This document shows, piece by piece, positions 1-10,116 of a DNA stretch of 64,000 nucleotides. Source of the DNA: a virus; the IMG/VR virus record IMGVR_UViG_3300024261_002043, positions 46,589 to 110,588 of that record; one strand, given 5' to 3'. Both the position numbers and the translations under genes were made by a program. Each line of letters starts with the position of its first letter. The first letter of the stretch is position 1. The notes under the pieces are model-generated. The model worked only from the letters and a program-made list of their open reading frames with translations, was not told the DNA's origin and did not search any database.

Positions 1-113
1 ACTTTATCTGTTTTTACATTAATACCCTGGTAAAAGGGAGATACGGACCCTGTGAGGGTTGCTCTTGTACCTTTTGTTAGGCTTCCGCTTAATACTCTGT
101 CACTATCCGCCAT
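1..113 (-). CDS. Partial tail-region protein, N-terminus only
   Basis: Only the first 37 codons are present; the gene runs off the left edge. It begins with ATG at 113..111, four bases after the TAG stop of the large tail protein, and an AGAGG-type ribosome site lies just before that stop. The peptide starts MADSDRVLSGSL and is rich in Ser, Thr and Gly, like its neighbours. Position next to baseplate genes suggests a structural protein, but no family can be recognised from this fragment. Confidence 0.6.
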   Translation of the reverse strand, partial: MADSDRVLSGSLTKGTRATLTGSVSPFYQGINVKTDK

Positions 114-117
114 CTTG

Positions 118-3100
118 CTACCGCCTCTTCATATTAGCTATCAGCTGTCTTAGGTAAAGCGCGCCTTTAAGATTGCGTCTATCGTTTACCCCCAAATATA
201 TGTCACCAGATCCGTAGGCTACCCTAGGGCGCTCTAAAATATGCGGTTCGACAATCATATTAAATCCTAGATAGTTAGTCTTTTTAGGTATTAGATTTTC
301 TATTATTATATCGAAAGACTCATCTAACCATCTGAAGAATTCAAAAAATGCGGTGTAGTTCACACTACCAGTTAGACGATTAAAATATATTTCTCTTAAC
401 CTTGTTAGTCCCTGGTATTCTGTCGCGAACATATTTTCTGGCCCACCTATAATATTCTCCAAAGACTCTAGCGTAGCGAATATTTTTATAATATCCTCAT
501 TCAGCGCTTGAGCAACAGAGAACTCTATAGAAAATCTTACATCATCCATCGGCTCAAGATCAGGAGGCAATTCGTATATTGGAGCGAATGAAGAGTCAAA
601 GTCTACTACGTTTTGAGCAAGATCCATACCAGCAAGTCTAACTTTATTATCGTCAGATATTTCGTCAAACACCGGAGATATTATAGAGAAGTCAAATCTT
701 TCAGGCTTTATTATTTGCACGCTTTGCTCAAATCCTCTTAGATATCCAACATTGCTACTGCTACCAGTGTTTAATAAAGATTGCTGTGAAAAATCGACTA
801 ACTCCAGGTATCCAGATGAATTAGACGCAGTCAAAGGTTGATCCGTTGATAAATCAAGACGTAATCTTTCAAACGAACCGGTTACCTCGCTGTTAAAACC
901 AAAATTTACCAGTGGCTCGTCGACGCCTAAAGACAGAAAGCTTCTAGCATGCTCTTTCACCTCTTTATCAGATAAAGCTTTAGACCAAAAACGAAAATGT
1001 CCTGACTTGCCGGCAAATGCTGTTGTCCGTGCAATATCAGGCACAGTAGAATGGTTTAAGAAATAATTCTTTGTAGTATCTATGCTTTGGTGGCCTACTA
1101 CTAAAAACGATCCAGAGTTGTTGATCGCTGCTGAAGTTGTTGGATTACTTTTTAATTGTAGCGCGTTTGGTATGGCACCTAAAGCTGTTTGTGGCGCTTC
1201 TAAAAACAACGAAGATGTGGTATACATCTCGACTATTTCACCAGACTCCTGGCGAGACAGATTTATGAAGTAGCTAGATGATACTTCACTTTCAATAGCG
1301 TCATTTCTTTTTCTGCCGATTGATGTGTACCATTTGTTCCCGTCGAAGATATTCGCGCCGGTCAACTTGAGGCTGAGTGTTTCATCTGTGGAGCTGAATC
1401 CGGGTCTGCAATATAGCGTTAGATCTGGATTGTCTGTATCTTCGTCTATATTGGGGTTAGCTACTAAATTTAAAATAACACCATGAGTTGGTGACGACCC
1501 TGTTACATGTATTCGAAACAAGCTTTGTGGTGACCGAAATGATTTTGCTACAGGAAACTTAAACCGGCCCTCGACTGTCCAACTTCCAGATGTTAACAGC
1601 CCGTCGTTTTCATTATCAGAAATGCCGTGTGGGGGAAATGATCCAATAGATTCAAATAACCCAGCAGGAGCTGGGGCGCCAAGCTCAAGACGAGATGATG
1701 ATAAGTACGGGCTAACCAAATTTGGCTTGCTAGAGTTGAAGCCCTGGCTATCGATAGTTGATGATGGGTCGTATGTTATACTTCCTGAGAAATCTGTTAA
1801 CGTTGAGACCTCTGTTATGTTTCTTCTTGACTTTCCTAAGCGCAGCTCTCTTGATCCTCCGTACTCGACAAACCGAAACATTCTGTTTGGATCAATACCA
1901 GCAGATCTAAATAACGACTTTATAGCATGAACAGTACCTTTTGACGTTATAACTTCATTCATGTTTGTCAGTATTCTACGCCACATTTCATTTTGTAGTA
2001 ACTTTAGCGAATCCGTCTCTCCCCCTGCGCCGGCAACACCCTCACCAGAAAAGAATTGATCGTAATTTGCGTTCTTAAACAGGTTTGGAAGATCGAAACC
2101 GTAATACTCAGCTAAAAATGGCAGCATTTGATCAGCTACGCTTACAGATGAATCATAATCGATATGTACCATTTCAGAAACATGGTCAATCATCATCTTT
2201 AGTTCGTCAAAACTTCTTGCCCACGTAAAAAGTAGCGCAGATATTATCTGTGGTTGACCTATTTTTGTGGAACCCGGTAATGCGTATTTGTCTGCCGTAC
2301 TTTTTATACCTTCGTAGGTTCCTCCTTCTCGTGAGTCACCAGTCGACGTCATAGACGCGCGAGCGATGTCTAAATAATGTTCAGGGATTAAGCTGGTTAT
2401 GATATTAGGATTATTCTCATCGTAAGTAGAGCCGCTAGTCAGTAAGTCTTCATTTAATGCGACAATATCTGCATGACCCGGAAATAACGTGGGATGATAA
2501 TCTTTTTCCTCGTACTTGTATAAGCTGTCTACAGGCTTTGCTACTCTTACTTTGGCAGAATAGTTTGATATCCTAGAATGCAAACTTTGACCTGAATGAT
2601 CCAGCACAACATCTGAATTTGCGTATGAACCAGTGGCTTCGTTAAATCTAAGACTCAGCTTGGGATCTTCCTCAGCATATAGCGTTCTAACAGAATATCG
2701 ATCTATTTCCTGAGCACTTCTTGTTTTGTGAAATACCCTAAAGTTGTTTATAGATCCTGATAACGTTTGAGTCGGTGTAAAAGTAGTCGTCGACGACCCG
2801 GTGCCAATCAGAAATGGGCTACCACCAGTGTTTATAGATCCAAAAGATGATCTAGACGATACACCCAAAGTTTTAGAACCACTCATTATGAAGCTTTTGT
2901 TTGAAGAAGGAGAGTTATCATATGAAAGACATATGTGCGAAAACTTTCCTTTCTCTAAAGACGCGCTGTTTTGTAATACTAGTGACCCGCTTAAAACGTC
3001 AAATTTGACGTCGACGTTGTCAGCTACAGCTGACGACGCCTCCAAGTATGCGGCGTAGCCCACTCCTTCGCTAGATATATGATGGAATATGTATTGAGGT

Positions 3101-3642
3101 TCTGACTTTTCATTTGGCACGGAAATGTCTAACTCTATAAAAAATGAATTGTTGTTCGGACTTAGTATCGTTGCTCCATCACTTCTTTTTGATATTGAAG
3201 GAAACGTAACTCCTGCCCTATCATTAACATGTATGTATTGATCGTCATCAAAGGTCAGATATCCGGTATACGAAGGATAACGGTTTAAGATATAGTTCTC
3301 AAAACCCGTTAGGTTATCTAACCAGTTATCGTACTCTTTCCTAGTGCCGTCAAAGGGGAACTGATTTATTATTTTTTCAAATGCAAGATTGACGTTAGTC
3401 ATAGCAGAGGAAAAGAATGTGTGATTTTCAAAATTTGAATAATCAACAGGCAGCTGCTGCGTGCTACGAAGAGGAGAACCAGGGGGATCTAGTCTAAATG
3501 ATCCTGTCAAACTATCTGGAGCTGATCCACTCATGGAATTTTGATTTTGCTCTTTTAAAACTCCTGTAGATGTTGTAAAGCGCCGGACAACCCTGGGTGT
3601 AAATAACCTTTGGTTCTGGAATATTCTTTTCTTCCTTGACAT
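118..3642 (-). CDS. Large tail/baseplate protein with two LamG-like domains and a gpI-like middle
   Basis: 1174 residues. Residues about 135-310 look like a LamG/concanavalin-type beta-sandwich, with a typical ending (SGSINNFRVF then a short Glu-rich helix). A second copy appears at about 690-900 and ends GHFRFWSKALSDKEV in the same style. Between them (about 480-600) the segment VADQMLPFLAEYYGF and the later KGTVHAIKSLFRSAG resemble P2 gpI-type tail proteins, which join the baseplate to fibres. The gene is the next after a DNRLRE-like structural gene with one base between them. I infer a baseplate-fibre connector with carbohydrate- or protein-binding sandwiches. LamG assignment rests on pattern only. 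Confidence 0.7.
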   Translation of the reverse strand: MSRKKRIFQNQRLFTPRVVRRFTTSTGVLKEQNQNSMSGSAPDSLTGSFRLDPPGSPLRSTQQLPVDYSNFENHTFFSSAMTNVNLAFEKIINQFPFDGTRKEYDNWLDNLTGFENYILNRYPSYTGYLTFDDDQYIHVNDRAGVTFPSISKRSDGATILSPNNNSFFIELDISVPNEKSEPQYIFHHISSEGVGYAAYLEASSAVADNVDVKFDVLSGSLVLQNSASLEKGKFSHICLSYDNSPSSNKSFIMSGSKTLGVSSRSSFGSINTGGSPFLIGTGSSTTTFTPTQTLSGSINNFRVFHKTRSAQEIDRYSVRTLYAEEDPKLSLRFNEATGSYANSDVVLDHSGQSLHSRISNYSAKVRVAKPVDSLYKYEEKDYHPTLFPGHADIVALNEDLLTSGSTYDENNPNIITSLIPEHYLDIARASMTSTGDSREGGTYEGIKSTADKYALPGSTKIGQPQIISALLFTWARSFDELKMMIDHVSEMVHIDYDSSVSVADQMLPFLAEYYGFDLPNLFKNANYDQFFSGEGVAGAGGETDSLKLLQNEMWRRILTNMNEVITSKGTVHAIKSLFRSAGIDPNRMFRFVEYGGSRELRLGKSRRNITEVSTLTDFSGSITYDPSSTIDSQGFNSSKPNLVSPYLSSSRLELGAPAPAGLFESIGSFPPHGISDNENDGLLTSGSWTVEGRFKFPVAKSFRSPQSLFRIHVTGSSPTHGVILNLVANPNIDEDTDNPDLTLYCRPGFSSTDETLSLKLTGANIFDGNKWYTSIGRKRNDAIESEVSSSYFINLSRQESGEIVEMYTTSSLFLEAPQTALGAIPNALQLKSNPTTSAAINNSGSFLVVGHQSIDTTKNYFLNHSTVPDIARTTAFAGKSGHFRFWSKALSDKEVKEHARSFLSLGVDEPLVNFGFNSEVTGSFERLRLDLSTDQPLTASNSSGYLELVDFSQQSLLNTGSSSNVGYLRGFEQSVQIIKPERFDFSIISPVFDEISDDNKVRLAGMDLAQNVVDFDSSFAPIYELPPDLEPMDDVRFSIEFSVAQALNEDIIKIFATLESLENIIGGPENMFATEYQGLTRLREIYFNRLTGSVNYTAFFEFFRWLDESFDIIIENLIPKKTNYLGFNMIVEPHILERPRVAYGSGDIYLGVNDRRNLKGALYLRQLIANMKRR

Positions 3643-3643
3643 T

Positions 3644-5215
3644 CTAGACCACCCTAAACGCTATATTTTCTAATTTGACTAATCTTTCTACACTCATGTC
3701 ATTTACCAAAAGCTCTATAGAGTAGATTCTTCCCTTTGGTAAACCTGACGGCTTGAAGCTTATAAACATTCCAGATGCATCGGTTGAAACTTTTGTTGAG
3801 TTACGTTTTTTATCGAACGGAATAATAACTTTTCCTGTTTCTACATCAACGATCCTATAGTAACATGAATCTACAACTATGCTTTTTCTAGTTCTTGGAA
3901 GCTTATACGAGTTTTCGGTTGCCTCTGCGTCTAAGTCTTCTACGAACAATCTGACAGATACCGTCGAACTGTCTTTGTATTCTGATTGCGCACCAACAGG
4001 AGTTATATACAGTCTTCTGTTAGAAAATCCGGATATAGATCTATTCGACTTTTTAACAGTTATCGAACCAGAATAAAAACTCGTAGATAAATCGTTAGTT
4101 GACCAGATCTCTTTAAGCTCTACCTCACCTCTAGTTTTAGGTGTTTGACCAAAGAATGTTGTGTTAAATCTGCTTAGGTTAAATGTCCCAGAATACACTC
4201 CTGTCATTCCTTGACCGGTTGATGAACCGGTATGCTGCGATGCCAAAACAGTAAATGTTGTTTCGCTCTTTGTTCCTGAGCCTGAAACAAACCTAAGAGT
4301 TACACAATTTTGCCCCGTTAATTGAGTCAATGAAGCATCACTAATTAGGTTTGCAGGGTTTCCTGATTCAAAGTTTTTAAGGAATAAAGATGATGATAGA
4401 TTAAACTGCAAATCTAGATGTCTATCCCTTATTGAGTCATCCCAGGTAAGTACTAATCGCGGTCGTAATAGACTATTTTTAGATTGTCTTGACAAAAACC
4501 TTTTTACGAACCTTGTCTTTGTATCACTTTCATCAGATCCGCTAAACGCTATTCTAAAGCCTTTGTTAGGTATATGACCTACTAAGGAAGCAGATACAGC
4601 TGTCGTTACGTCAAGAAATAGATCACCGGGTCCTTCGTCAAAATACTTGGATGAACCAAAATCAACGACTGTACCATCTGCTAGCGTTCCCGTTGTTACA
4701 TAGTCACCAGCTACGGGGGTTTCATCTATTCCTGACAATGGACAAGCCTGTCCTGCTCCAGACATGATCCAAGAAACATTCGAACCATCTAAATAAGACG
4801 CGGTTAGAAAATTTGCTGTATCGACATCTGAGAACTGTGATGTACTTCTGCCGGCGCCTTCGTCGAACGCCACCGCTAAGGGGTTACATAGAATGCTAAA
4901 GTTTCTTGGGACCGGTGTACCGGAAGGAACCTCAAATAACTGTAGTTCTGCCTTAAAAGAACTGCTATGTATGTTTAGCGATGATGACAACAGAGGCGGT
5001 ATTTCAGAGTAGTCAAACTTTACTAAAATTCTGCTTAACTCTTCAACTGAAGATGTTACTCTAGTCGAGCCTGACATGAAACTGGACTCATCGTACAGCT
5101 TAAATAAGTCTAAAGTACCGGCGCGGCCGACGTTTGCATCTGCTGCCCTAAACTTGTTTGAGATAATTTTGTTTGTAATGTATGTATCTGCGCTTGCTGT
5201 TATTATATAAAACAT
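3644..5215 (-). CDS. Structural protein with DNRLRE-like beta domain
   Basis: 523 residues. The N-terminus has the pattern ADTYITNKI...NVGRAGTLDLFKL...SRILVKFDYSEIP, which matches DNRLRE/CBM96-type beta-sandwich domains: a start with ADTYI, a Gly-containing turn, then a strand in which a basic residue precedes LVKFDYS. The rest is strand-rich and Ser/Thr-rich with no enzyme motif. It sits between the gp6-like baseplate gene and the LamG tail gene, all co-transcribed, so a baseplate or fibre-attachment role is likely. Function beyond 'structural' is inference. Confidence 0.65.
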   Translation of the reverse strand: MFYIITASADTYITNKIISNKFRAADANVGRAGTLDLFKLYDESSFMSGSTRVTSSVEELSRILVKFDYSEIPPLLSSSLNIHSSSFKAELQLFEVPSGTPVPRNFSILCNPLAVAFDEGAGRSTSQFSDVDTANFLTASYLDGSNVSWIMSGAGQACPLSGIDETPVAGDYVTTGTLADGTVVDFGSSKYFDEGPGDLFLDVTTAVSASLVGHIPNKGFRIAFSGSDESDTKTRFVKRFLSRQSKNSLLRPRLVLTWDDSIRDRHLDLQFNLSSSLFLKNFESGNPANLISDASLTQLTGQNCVTLRFVSGSGTKSETTFTVLASQHTGSSTGQGMTGVYSGTFNLSRFNTTFFGQTPKTRGEVELKEIWSTNDLSTSFYSGSITVKKSNRSISGFSNRRLYITPVGAQSEYKDSSTVSVRLFVEDLDAEATENSYKLPRTRKSIVVDSCYYRIVDVETGKVIIPFDKKRNSTKVSTDASGMFISFKPSGLPKGRIYSIELLVNDMSVERLVKLENIAFRVV

Positions 5216-5222
5216 TTTCTTC

Positions 5223-7067
5223 TTATCTCACTGTCACGACGATGTCATCAGATGGATACCTTACTTCAAACATAGAGCCATTTGGACCTACAATCATTTC
5301 TTGTATCGTATTCCCATCTACACTAAACGTAACGTCGCTGTACGTTCTGGTGTCTATTTTTCCGCTTAGATTAGAAACTTTAAAGTCTACCAAAGATATT
5401 ACTCCGTCGCTGTTTAATATCGCGTTCATAATATCTGCCTTCGGAATAGGTTGGTCAATTTGCATGTTTCTTATATCTAATAGGTTCTTAAGATTTATTA
5501 TAATCCTTTGTGCAACTTGATTTTTATTAGAATCTGGATGTGCAACGACGTCTATGAAGACACCTAGATTAATAACAGCAGAGTCCATGATGTCATACGC
5601 ATCGCTAACAGCCCTATATTCATTTAGATATTTTCTTAAATTCTTCTTCAAGGTATCTGACGACATCTTTAACTTTCCAGATCTATCTCTTGATACTATG
5701 AAAATTTGAGATGCCAAAGAATTAATAGGGTTTGGTCGTATGCCAACCCTGAATACCCTACCGAATGCATTTGGCAAAGTGTATATTCTAGCTATCAGGT
5801 CTGACTTTGTTACAATTCTTGATTGACTATTTCTACTGGCAGGTATTTGTGACCTTAGCTCTTCTATAGTCGGTGCGCGGTCACCGTCTAAAGCAGGAAG
5901 AGGGTTTGTAACGTCTATACTAGACCTCACTGCCGCGGCTTCTGCAGCTAACGCAGCTTGTGGAAACTTTAAAAATAATCTTGTTATTGTGCGTACAGAC
6001 CCTGCGCCGACATTGTGCTTTAGACCTCCGCCGGCCCTATATGATATAGTAACAGTTGTGTTTCTAGGCGATATTCCCAACGTTTGAGTCTGCATCATCT
6101 TGTTAGGGTCTATGGTAAATCTAGAAAACGTTTTCTTACCGTATAGTGGCAAAGCTAAATCAGAGGGATCTGGAAGCAGATCATTATCCGTTGTCTGGGC
6201 GTCACCTGACCCGAATTGGACTGTTGTTAATTTTGTATCGTAGTCATAGTCTGTTATGAACCTATAGGGTGCCGGAGCAACTTCGAGATTATACTCTACG
6301 TCGTCACTATCATAAGCTTTATTCATGATCCTTTTAAATACAGTATCTTGAGACAAGGACTCTACTTCGTAATATTCATTCCCATCGCTATCCTTTACGC
6401 TGACTATATCTGTTACATTTTCATCAGGTAATATCAGCTTGCGGAACGCTTTTCTAACATTAGGTATCGGAAATGACTCATCTTTTCTTGTACCAGATAT
6501 TGTTAGACCCGACATGATTACAACAAATGATGTCGGGTTGTTACTCGCGTCAGTAGCAACAACAACCGACTCATATAGATAATTTCCGTCCTTATCTTTT
6601 TTAGAGAAATCTAAATCATCCATTAGAGTAAAGCTAACACCGTCATTAGAAACGAATGTTGTGGATGACTGTACGACGGGAAGCAGATTTCTCTTAGGTA
6701 TGTATTGACCCTCTAATACTTCTGCTGGCAGCTCAAAATATATTTTTATCATAGCGACAGAAGGATTTGCGCCTCGCGCTTTGACACCAGCATTTCTTAG
6801 ATGCCTCTTTATGTTTTTATTCTCTACAGCCGTTGACCAGTTTAGCTCATTAAATTGATGATCCAAATAATAAGACATAGTGTCACCAACATATGACGCC
6901 ATATCTAAAAGTAGACCTCCTAGCCCTGGCTCTGTAAAGTCCTGTATCTTATCTGAAAAGAATAATTTAGCATGAGAAAATAATTCATTCCGAAAAGACT
7001 GGAAGTCTTTTGCAAGATAATTTCTCTTGTTAGCATTCTTCAGCTGCTTCTTAACGTTAATCGCCAT
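5223..7067 (-). CDS. Baseplate wedge protein, gp6/J-like
   Basis: 614 residues. The N-terminal signature is that of T4 gp6-type baseplate J proteins: YLAKDFQSFRNELFSHAKLFF, then EPGLGGLLLDMASYVGDTMSYYLDHQFNE. These proteins form the inner ring of the contractile-tail baseplate. The C-terminal part has the usual J-like segment (RIVTKSDLIARIYTLPNAFGRV) followed by small alternating domains. It follows the gp25-like gene by six bases, the same pairing as in other myoviruses. T4 gp6 is of similar size. Confidence 0.92.
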   Translation of the reverse strand: MAINVKKQLKNANKRNYLAKDFQSFRNELFSHAKLFFSDKIQDFTEPGLGGLLLDMASYVGDTMSYYLDHQFNELNWSTAVENKNIKRHLRNAGVKARGANPSVAMIKIYFELPAEVLEGQYIPKRNLLPVVQSSTTFVSNDGVSFTLMDDLDFSKKDKDGNYLYESVVVATDASNNPTSFVVIMSGLTISGTRKDESFPIPNVRKAFRKLILPDENVTDIVSVKDSDGNEYYEVESLSQDTVFKRIMNKAYDSDDVEYNLEVAPAPYRFITDYDYDTKLTTVQFGSGDAQTTDNDLLPDPSDLALPLYGKKTFSRFTIDPNKMMQTQTLGISPRNTTVTISYRAGGGLKHNVGAGSVRTITRLFLKFPQAALAAEAAAVRSSIDVTNPLPALDGDRAPTIEELRSQIPASRNSQSRIVTKSDLIARIYTLPNAFGRVFRVGIRPNPINSLASQIFIVSRDRSGKLKMSSDTLKKNLRKYLNEYRAVSDAYDIMDSAVINLGVFIDVVAHPDSNKNQVAQRIIINLKNLLDIRNMQIDQPIPKADIMNAILNSDGVISLVDFKVSNLSGKIDTRTYSDVTFSVDGNTIQEMIVGPNGSMFEVRYPSDDIVVTVR

Positions 7068-7073
7068 AAATCT

Positions 7074-7571
7074 TTATCCTGCGCTATATAGAAGTACTTC
7101 TATCGTTCTTAGTTCTGTTCTTAATTTAGGGATCTTATAGCTAATACTAATCCCTATCTTTGCAACATCCTTATTATCAAAGTGATCAACAAATGGAGAG
7201 AATGTTTCAAGAGAAATATAAGGCATGTATTTCATAACTGCCTTACTAACCCTTGACATAGCTTCAGATTGAGCACCTTCATCTTGCATTTCAAAAGTTA
7301 GCTCTGCTAAGTTAGCTCCGAAATCAGGTAAACCTAATCGTTCGCCTTTATTCGTAAGGATTAAATTCTGTAGATTATCATGAATTTGATCTGGGAAATT
7401 ACGATGCATCTCTAGAAAACTTTTCCCATCATCAGATAACGCTACAGGTGTTTTTATACCTACTGGAGGTACCTCTACCTGTGAATTTGCCAGCTTACCA
7501 CTTTGCTCTACAGATACGCCTGAAGACTTAAAACTGTAAACTTTTCTATCAGAAACTCTTGTTATTGCCAT
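7074..7571 (-). CDS. Baseplate wedge protein, gp25-like
   Basis: 165 residues, close to the usual length for the GPW/gp25 family. The diagnostic stretch is NLILTNKGERLGLPDFGANL, with the GER and the P-x-F-G motif that lie in the shared lysozyme-like fold; the family nucleates sheath assembly on the baseplate. An N-terminal tail of about 45 residues precedes the domain. It leads the gp25-gp6-tail block; the preceding 52 bases hold a TAAATAT element (see the promoter entry). Confidence 0.92.
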   Translation of the reverse strand: MAITRVSDRKVYSFKSSGVSVEQSGKLANSQVEVPPVGIKTPVALSDDGKSFLEMHRNFPDQIHDNLQNLILTNKGERLGLPDFGANLAELTFEMQDEGAQSEAMSRVSKAVMKYMPYISLETFSPFVDHFDNKDVAKIGISISYKIPKLRTELRTIEVLLYSAG

Positions 7572-7587
7572 TTTGTACCACCGTACC

Positions 7588-7594
7588 TAAATAT
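7588..7594 (-). promoter_or_regulatory. Candidate late promoter element ATATTTA
   Basis: On the minus strand ATATTTA lies 16 bases before the gp25-like start. The same heptamer stands 16-29 bases before four other gene-group starts (35755, 51658, 52165 and 54524), all in structural or virion-type gene groups. A gp55-type sigma factor is encoded nearby, and T4 late promoters consist of one AT-rich octamer near -10. Inference only. Confidence 0.35.
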
Positions 7595-7623
7595 CAAGGC
7601 GAAAAAAATAGTGGCACTTATAA

Positions 7624-7899
7624 CTAGTTTAGTGTGCCATTACCCGCGCCGAAGCCTGTACCGACCACTGGACCGGTTGGACCGGCACCTACAACTGCGG
7701 TATTCACAGATGTAACTACTACAGCGGCAGTAGCATATGCATGAATTGCAGCAGCCAGATCTTTGGCAATTTGCCTGTTTATAGCTGCTGGACTAACTTC
7801 TACATCTACGTCGCCAGGGTTGATATAGTCTGTCCTTGCTTTTTCCAGCGCGTTAAAGATTGCTAATTCTAACGGTACCTTCGCTACTCCTAGTGGCAT
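7624..7899 (-). CDS. Small baseplate-region protein, unknown
   Basis: 91 residues from the ATG at 7899, preferred over an upstream TTG (7920) because GAGGAGG stands five bases before it. The sequence has a helical N-terminal half (ELAIFNALEKARTDYI), an Ala-rich helix, and a Gly-rich, flexible tail (GAGPTGPVVGTGFGAGNG). It overlaps no neighbour with the ATG start and sits between the spike-like and gp25-like genes, so a minor baseplate or virion component is likely. No family recognised. Confidence 0.6.
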   Translation of the reverse strand: MPLGVAKVPLELAIFNALEKARTDYINPGDVDVEVSPAAINRQIAKDLAAAIHAYATAAVVVTSVNTAVVGAGPTGPVVGTGFGAGNGTLN

Positions 7900-7909
7900 A
7901 ATATCCTCC

Positions 7910-9736
7910 TCATTCGCCAAATATCCTGTCAGATTTTAAGGTTTCTATTTCTGACTTTCTTGCATCCATAGCCGTGTTTAATGCATTCGCGGCAGTGTTT
8001 ATTTGCGGAGATGGTGCGCCATAACCGGGGGTGGTATGTGTTAGTAGCTTACTACAGAATGACTTGACATCATCCATTACTTTATTAAGTAGATCCTCTA
8101 GCTGCTGGTATCTAACATATGGTTGGGACTCTCCCTCACCGGGACCCGTACCTACTCCACCATCAGCAGTTGCACGGCCGAGAACTATTTTCGAGCCGTT
8201 TATTTGTATAGTGCCGTCAGGCAGTATCATTATAGCTCCTAGATCATCAGCTGGTGACCCCTCTTTTATTAACCTGATTGAACCATTAATCTCCGGGGCA
8301 CCAGGCGCTGGTTCGTCAGCAGCAGCCTTTCTAGCTATAATCCTGATTTCATCTGCCTTAGCTAATATAGCTGATGGATTTTCATCAGTCTTGTTTACTA
8401 GATCAAAACTACCAAAGCTTTCTCCAATAGCAGTAGGTATTGCAACGCCTTGCTCACTAATACTAAAGTTTTCATCTACATTTGTTGCATGTGAAATAAG
8501 CAGTCTTGCAGCATCGCCAAAATAATCAGGATCACCTTCTGTGGGGTTATCAGCTCTATTTAGCTCGGCATTATCTGACTCTTGTGGGTTCTTGTTTACC
8601 TCTACCCAAGCCTGTCGACCTTTTTCCGGATCAGGTGAGTTTTTTATTACTCTTGCAGCTGGTGGAAACGGTTCATCAGTCTCGCTATTACCTACAAATC
8701 TCCAGTTGTATCTTCCTCTGCCCGCTACAATGTCTATTGATCCCCAATGCTTTTCCTTTCTACCCTCTATTACATCTTCTGTTTCTGTCGCATTAGAATA
8801 CTCACTAGATGCAGGATCATCAGTTTTTTTCCAGCCTCTTTCTTCGCCTAAACAAATAAGCGTGTTGTTTGATCCTTGTATTACTAGATCACCGGGTCTC
8901 TTAGTATACCGAGGGACGTCTTGAGTTCTAAACTGTCTATATCCTGTCGCTATATTTACAATATCTTCGTAAGAGTATTCTTCCTTAAGGGTGAACGCAT
9001 CCTGATCGCCTGTACCATTGGGGAAGCCAAATATTCTATCATCTATACCGTTACCATCCTTGTCCAGTGGCTCTGTTCCAGCTTCTGCTTGTCCCGTGTC
9101 ATCTGGTGTTGCGGGTGTTACACCCTCTTTTTGCTTAACAGACGTCGCAGCATCAGCCTTATCTTTCGCTGTCTTAGGCACAAGAGAGCCAGCAAACTTT
9201 CTATCACCATGAGTAAAGTTAACATCGTCAATATGATCTGGCTCTGTTATTCTACACATCCAATACATTATCTTTTGCGGAATATCGGGCGAATCTGCCA
9301 CTAGCCAAACTTGCTCACCAGGTTTTAGGGGCATGCACAAATGAGGAGGAAAGAATGGGTAAGCTAAAATACCGACCTCTCCTAACTTTTCTTTTTTAGC
9401 TATAGTCTCTTTTTCTTTTTTGGCCTTGGCTTTTTCTTCTTCGCTAGGTTTTTCGGTCGCTTCGGTAGCGGATTTGTCTTTTCCACCAGATATAACTCTA
9501 GCGATTATAGAGTTTCTAGGCGCGGTCGCAAGTAGGTCAGGTGAGTCAACTAGTGCCTTCATTTCCTCTACGTCTTCCTCAGGAAATGCCGCTAGATCAT
9601 ATAGCACTTCAACAACTACAGCTCTAGTTAATACAGTGGTTGCAGGTGCGGTATCTTGATTTCTTACCGTTTCAGCAACAGAAGAGTTAGTTTGTAAGGA
9701 TTCTGATATCGCATCCTTACCGGAGCCTACAGCCAT
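7910..9736 (-). CDS. Baseplate hub/spike protein, gp5-like OB-fold
   Basis: 608 residues. Residues about 115-175 (GILAYPFFPPHLCMPLKPGEQVWLV) look like the OB-fold of gp5/VgrG spike proteins, where a strand ends in a PGxxVWLV turn. The C-terminal region contains short beta-repeat material (GAIMILPDGTIQINGSKIVLG) of the kind found at spike tips, then a long helix. I see no lysozyme domain, so this is a spike/hub without the T4 gp5 enzyme. A charged Lys/Glu segment at about 95-115 looks like a linker. SD AGGAG precedes the ATG. Confidence 0.7.
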   Translation of the reverse strand: MAVGSGKDAISESLQTNSSVAETVRNQDTAPATTVLTRAVVVEVLYDLAAFPEEDVEEMKALVDSPDLLATAPRNSIIARVISGGKDKSATEATEKPSEEEKAKAKKEKETIAKKEKLGEVGILAYPFFPPHLCMPLKPGEQVWLVADSPDIPQKIMYWMCRITEPDHIDDVNFTHGDRKFAGSLVPKTAKDKADAATSVKQKEGVTPATPDDTGQAEAGTEPLDKDGNGIDDRIFGFPNGTGDQDAFTLKEEYSYEDIVNIATGYRQFRTQDVPRYTKRPGDLVIQGSNNTLICLGEERGWKKTDDPASSEYSNATETEDVIEGRKEKHWGSIDIVAGRGRYNWRFVGNSETDEPFPPAARVIKNSPDPEKGRQAWVEVNKNPQESDNAELNRADNPTEGDPDYFGDAARLLISHATNVDENFSISEQGVAIPTAIGESFGSFDLVNKTDENPSAILAKADEIRIIARKAAADEPAPGAPEINGSIRLIKEGSPADDLGAIMILPDGTIQINGSKIVLGRATADGGVGTGPGEGESQPYVRYQQLEDLLNKVMDDVKSFCSKLLTHTTPGYGAPSPQINTAANALNTAMDARKSEIETLKSDRIFGE

Positions 9737-9739
9737 TGT

Positions 9740-10108
9740 TTACTCCTGTATCCTTGAAAATAGATCATCTGAGTTTATAGCATTATGTTCGTTTTCAGAC
9801 TTAGATATTATTTCTGCTAATTTGATCATTTGATCATTCGCTTTATTCATTCTTTCTAGATATTTTGACAGTGTTGATCCTAAGGTCGCATGTTCAGTAG
9901 TACCTTGAGACATAGTCGTATATGCTTCTACAAAAAGTATATGAGCATTTTGCCGATCTAAAACAGCGTTTTCATAAATCTCTTTCCACAAAATTCTCTT
10001 CTTCGAATCGGCATGCTCTATTTTTTCAAGAACCTTAGCAAAATCATCGACCCTCTTTTTTAAATCATCAAACTCTTGTAACGTAGATGTCACTTTTTCA
10101 ACAGTCAT
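9740..10108 (-). CDS. Helical hypothetical protein
   Basis: 122 residues, almost entirely predicted helix with heptad-like spacing (LQEFDDLKKRVDDFAKVLEKI). TAGGAG precedes the ATG. It is placed between the sigma-factor gene and the spike gene with only a few bases on either side, so it belongs to the same transcript. A coiled-coil assembly or chaperone role would fit, but no family is recognised. Confidence 0.65.
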   Translation of the reverse strand: MTVEKVTSTLQEFDDLKKRVDDFAKVLEKIEHADSKKRILWKEIYENAVLDRQNAHILFVEAYTTMSQGTTEHATLGSTLSKYLERMNKANDQMIKLAEIISKSENEHNAINSDDLFSRIQE

Positions 10109-10116
10109 TTTTTCTC

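Noticed and set aside
8506-9304. Several plus-strand frames opposite the spike gene
   Set aside because: They are antisense shadows of the 7910-9736 gene with low-complexity Leu/Ser-rich translations.
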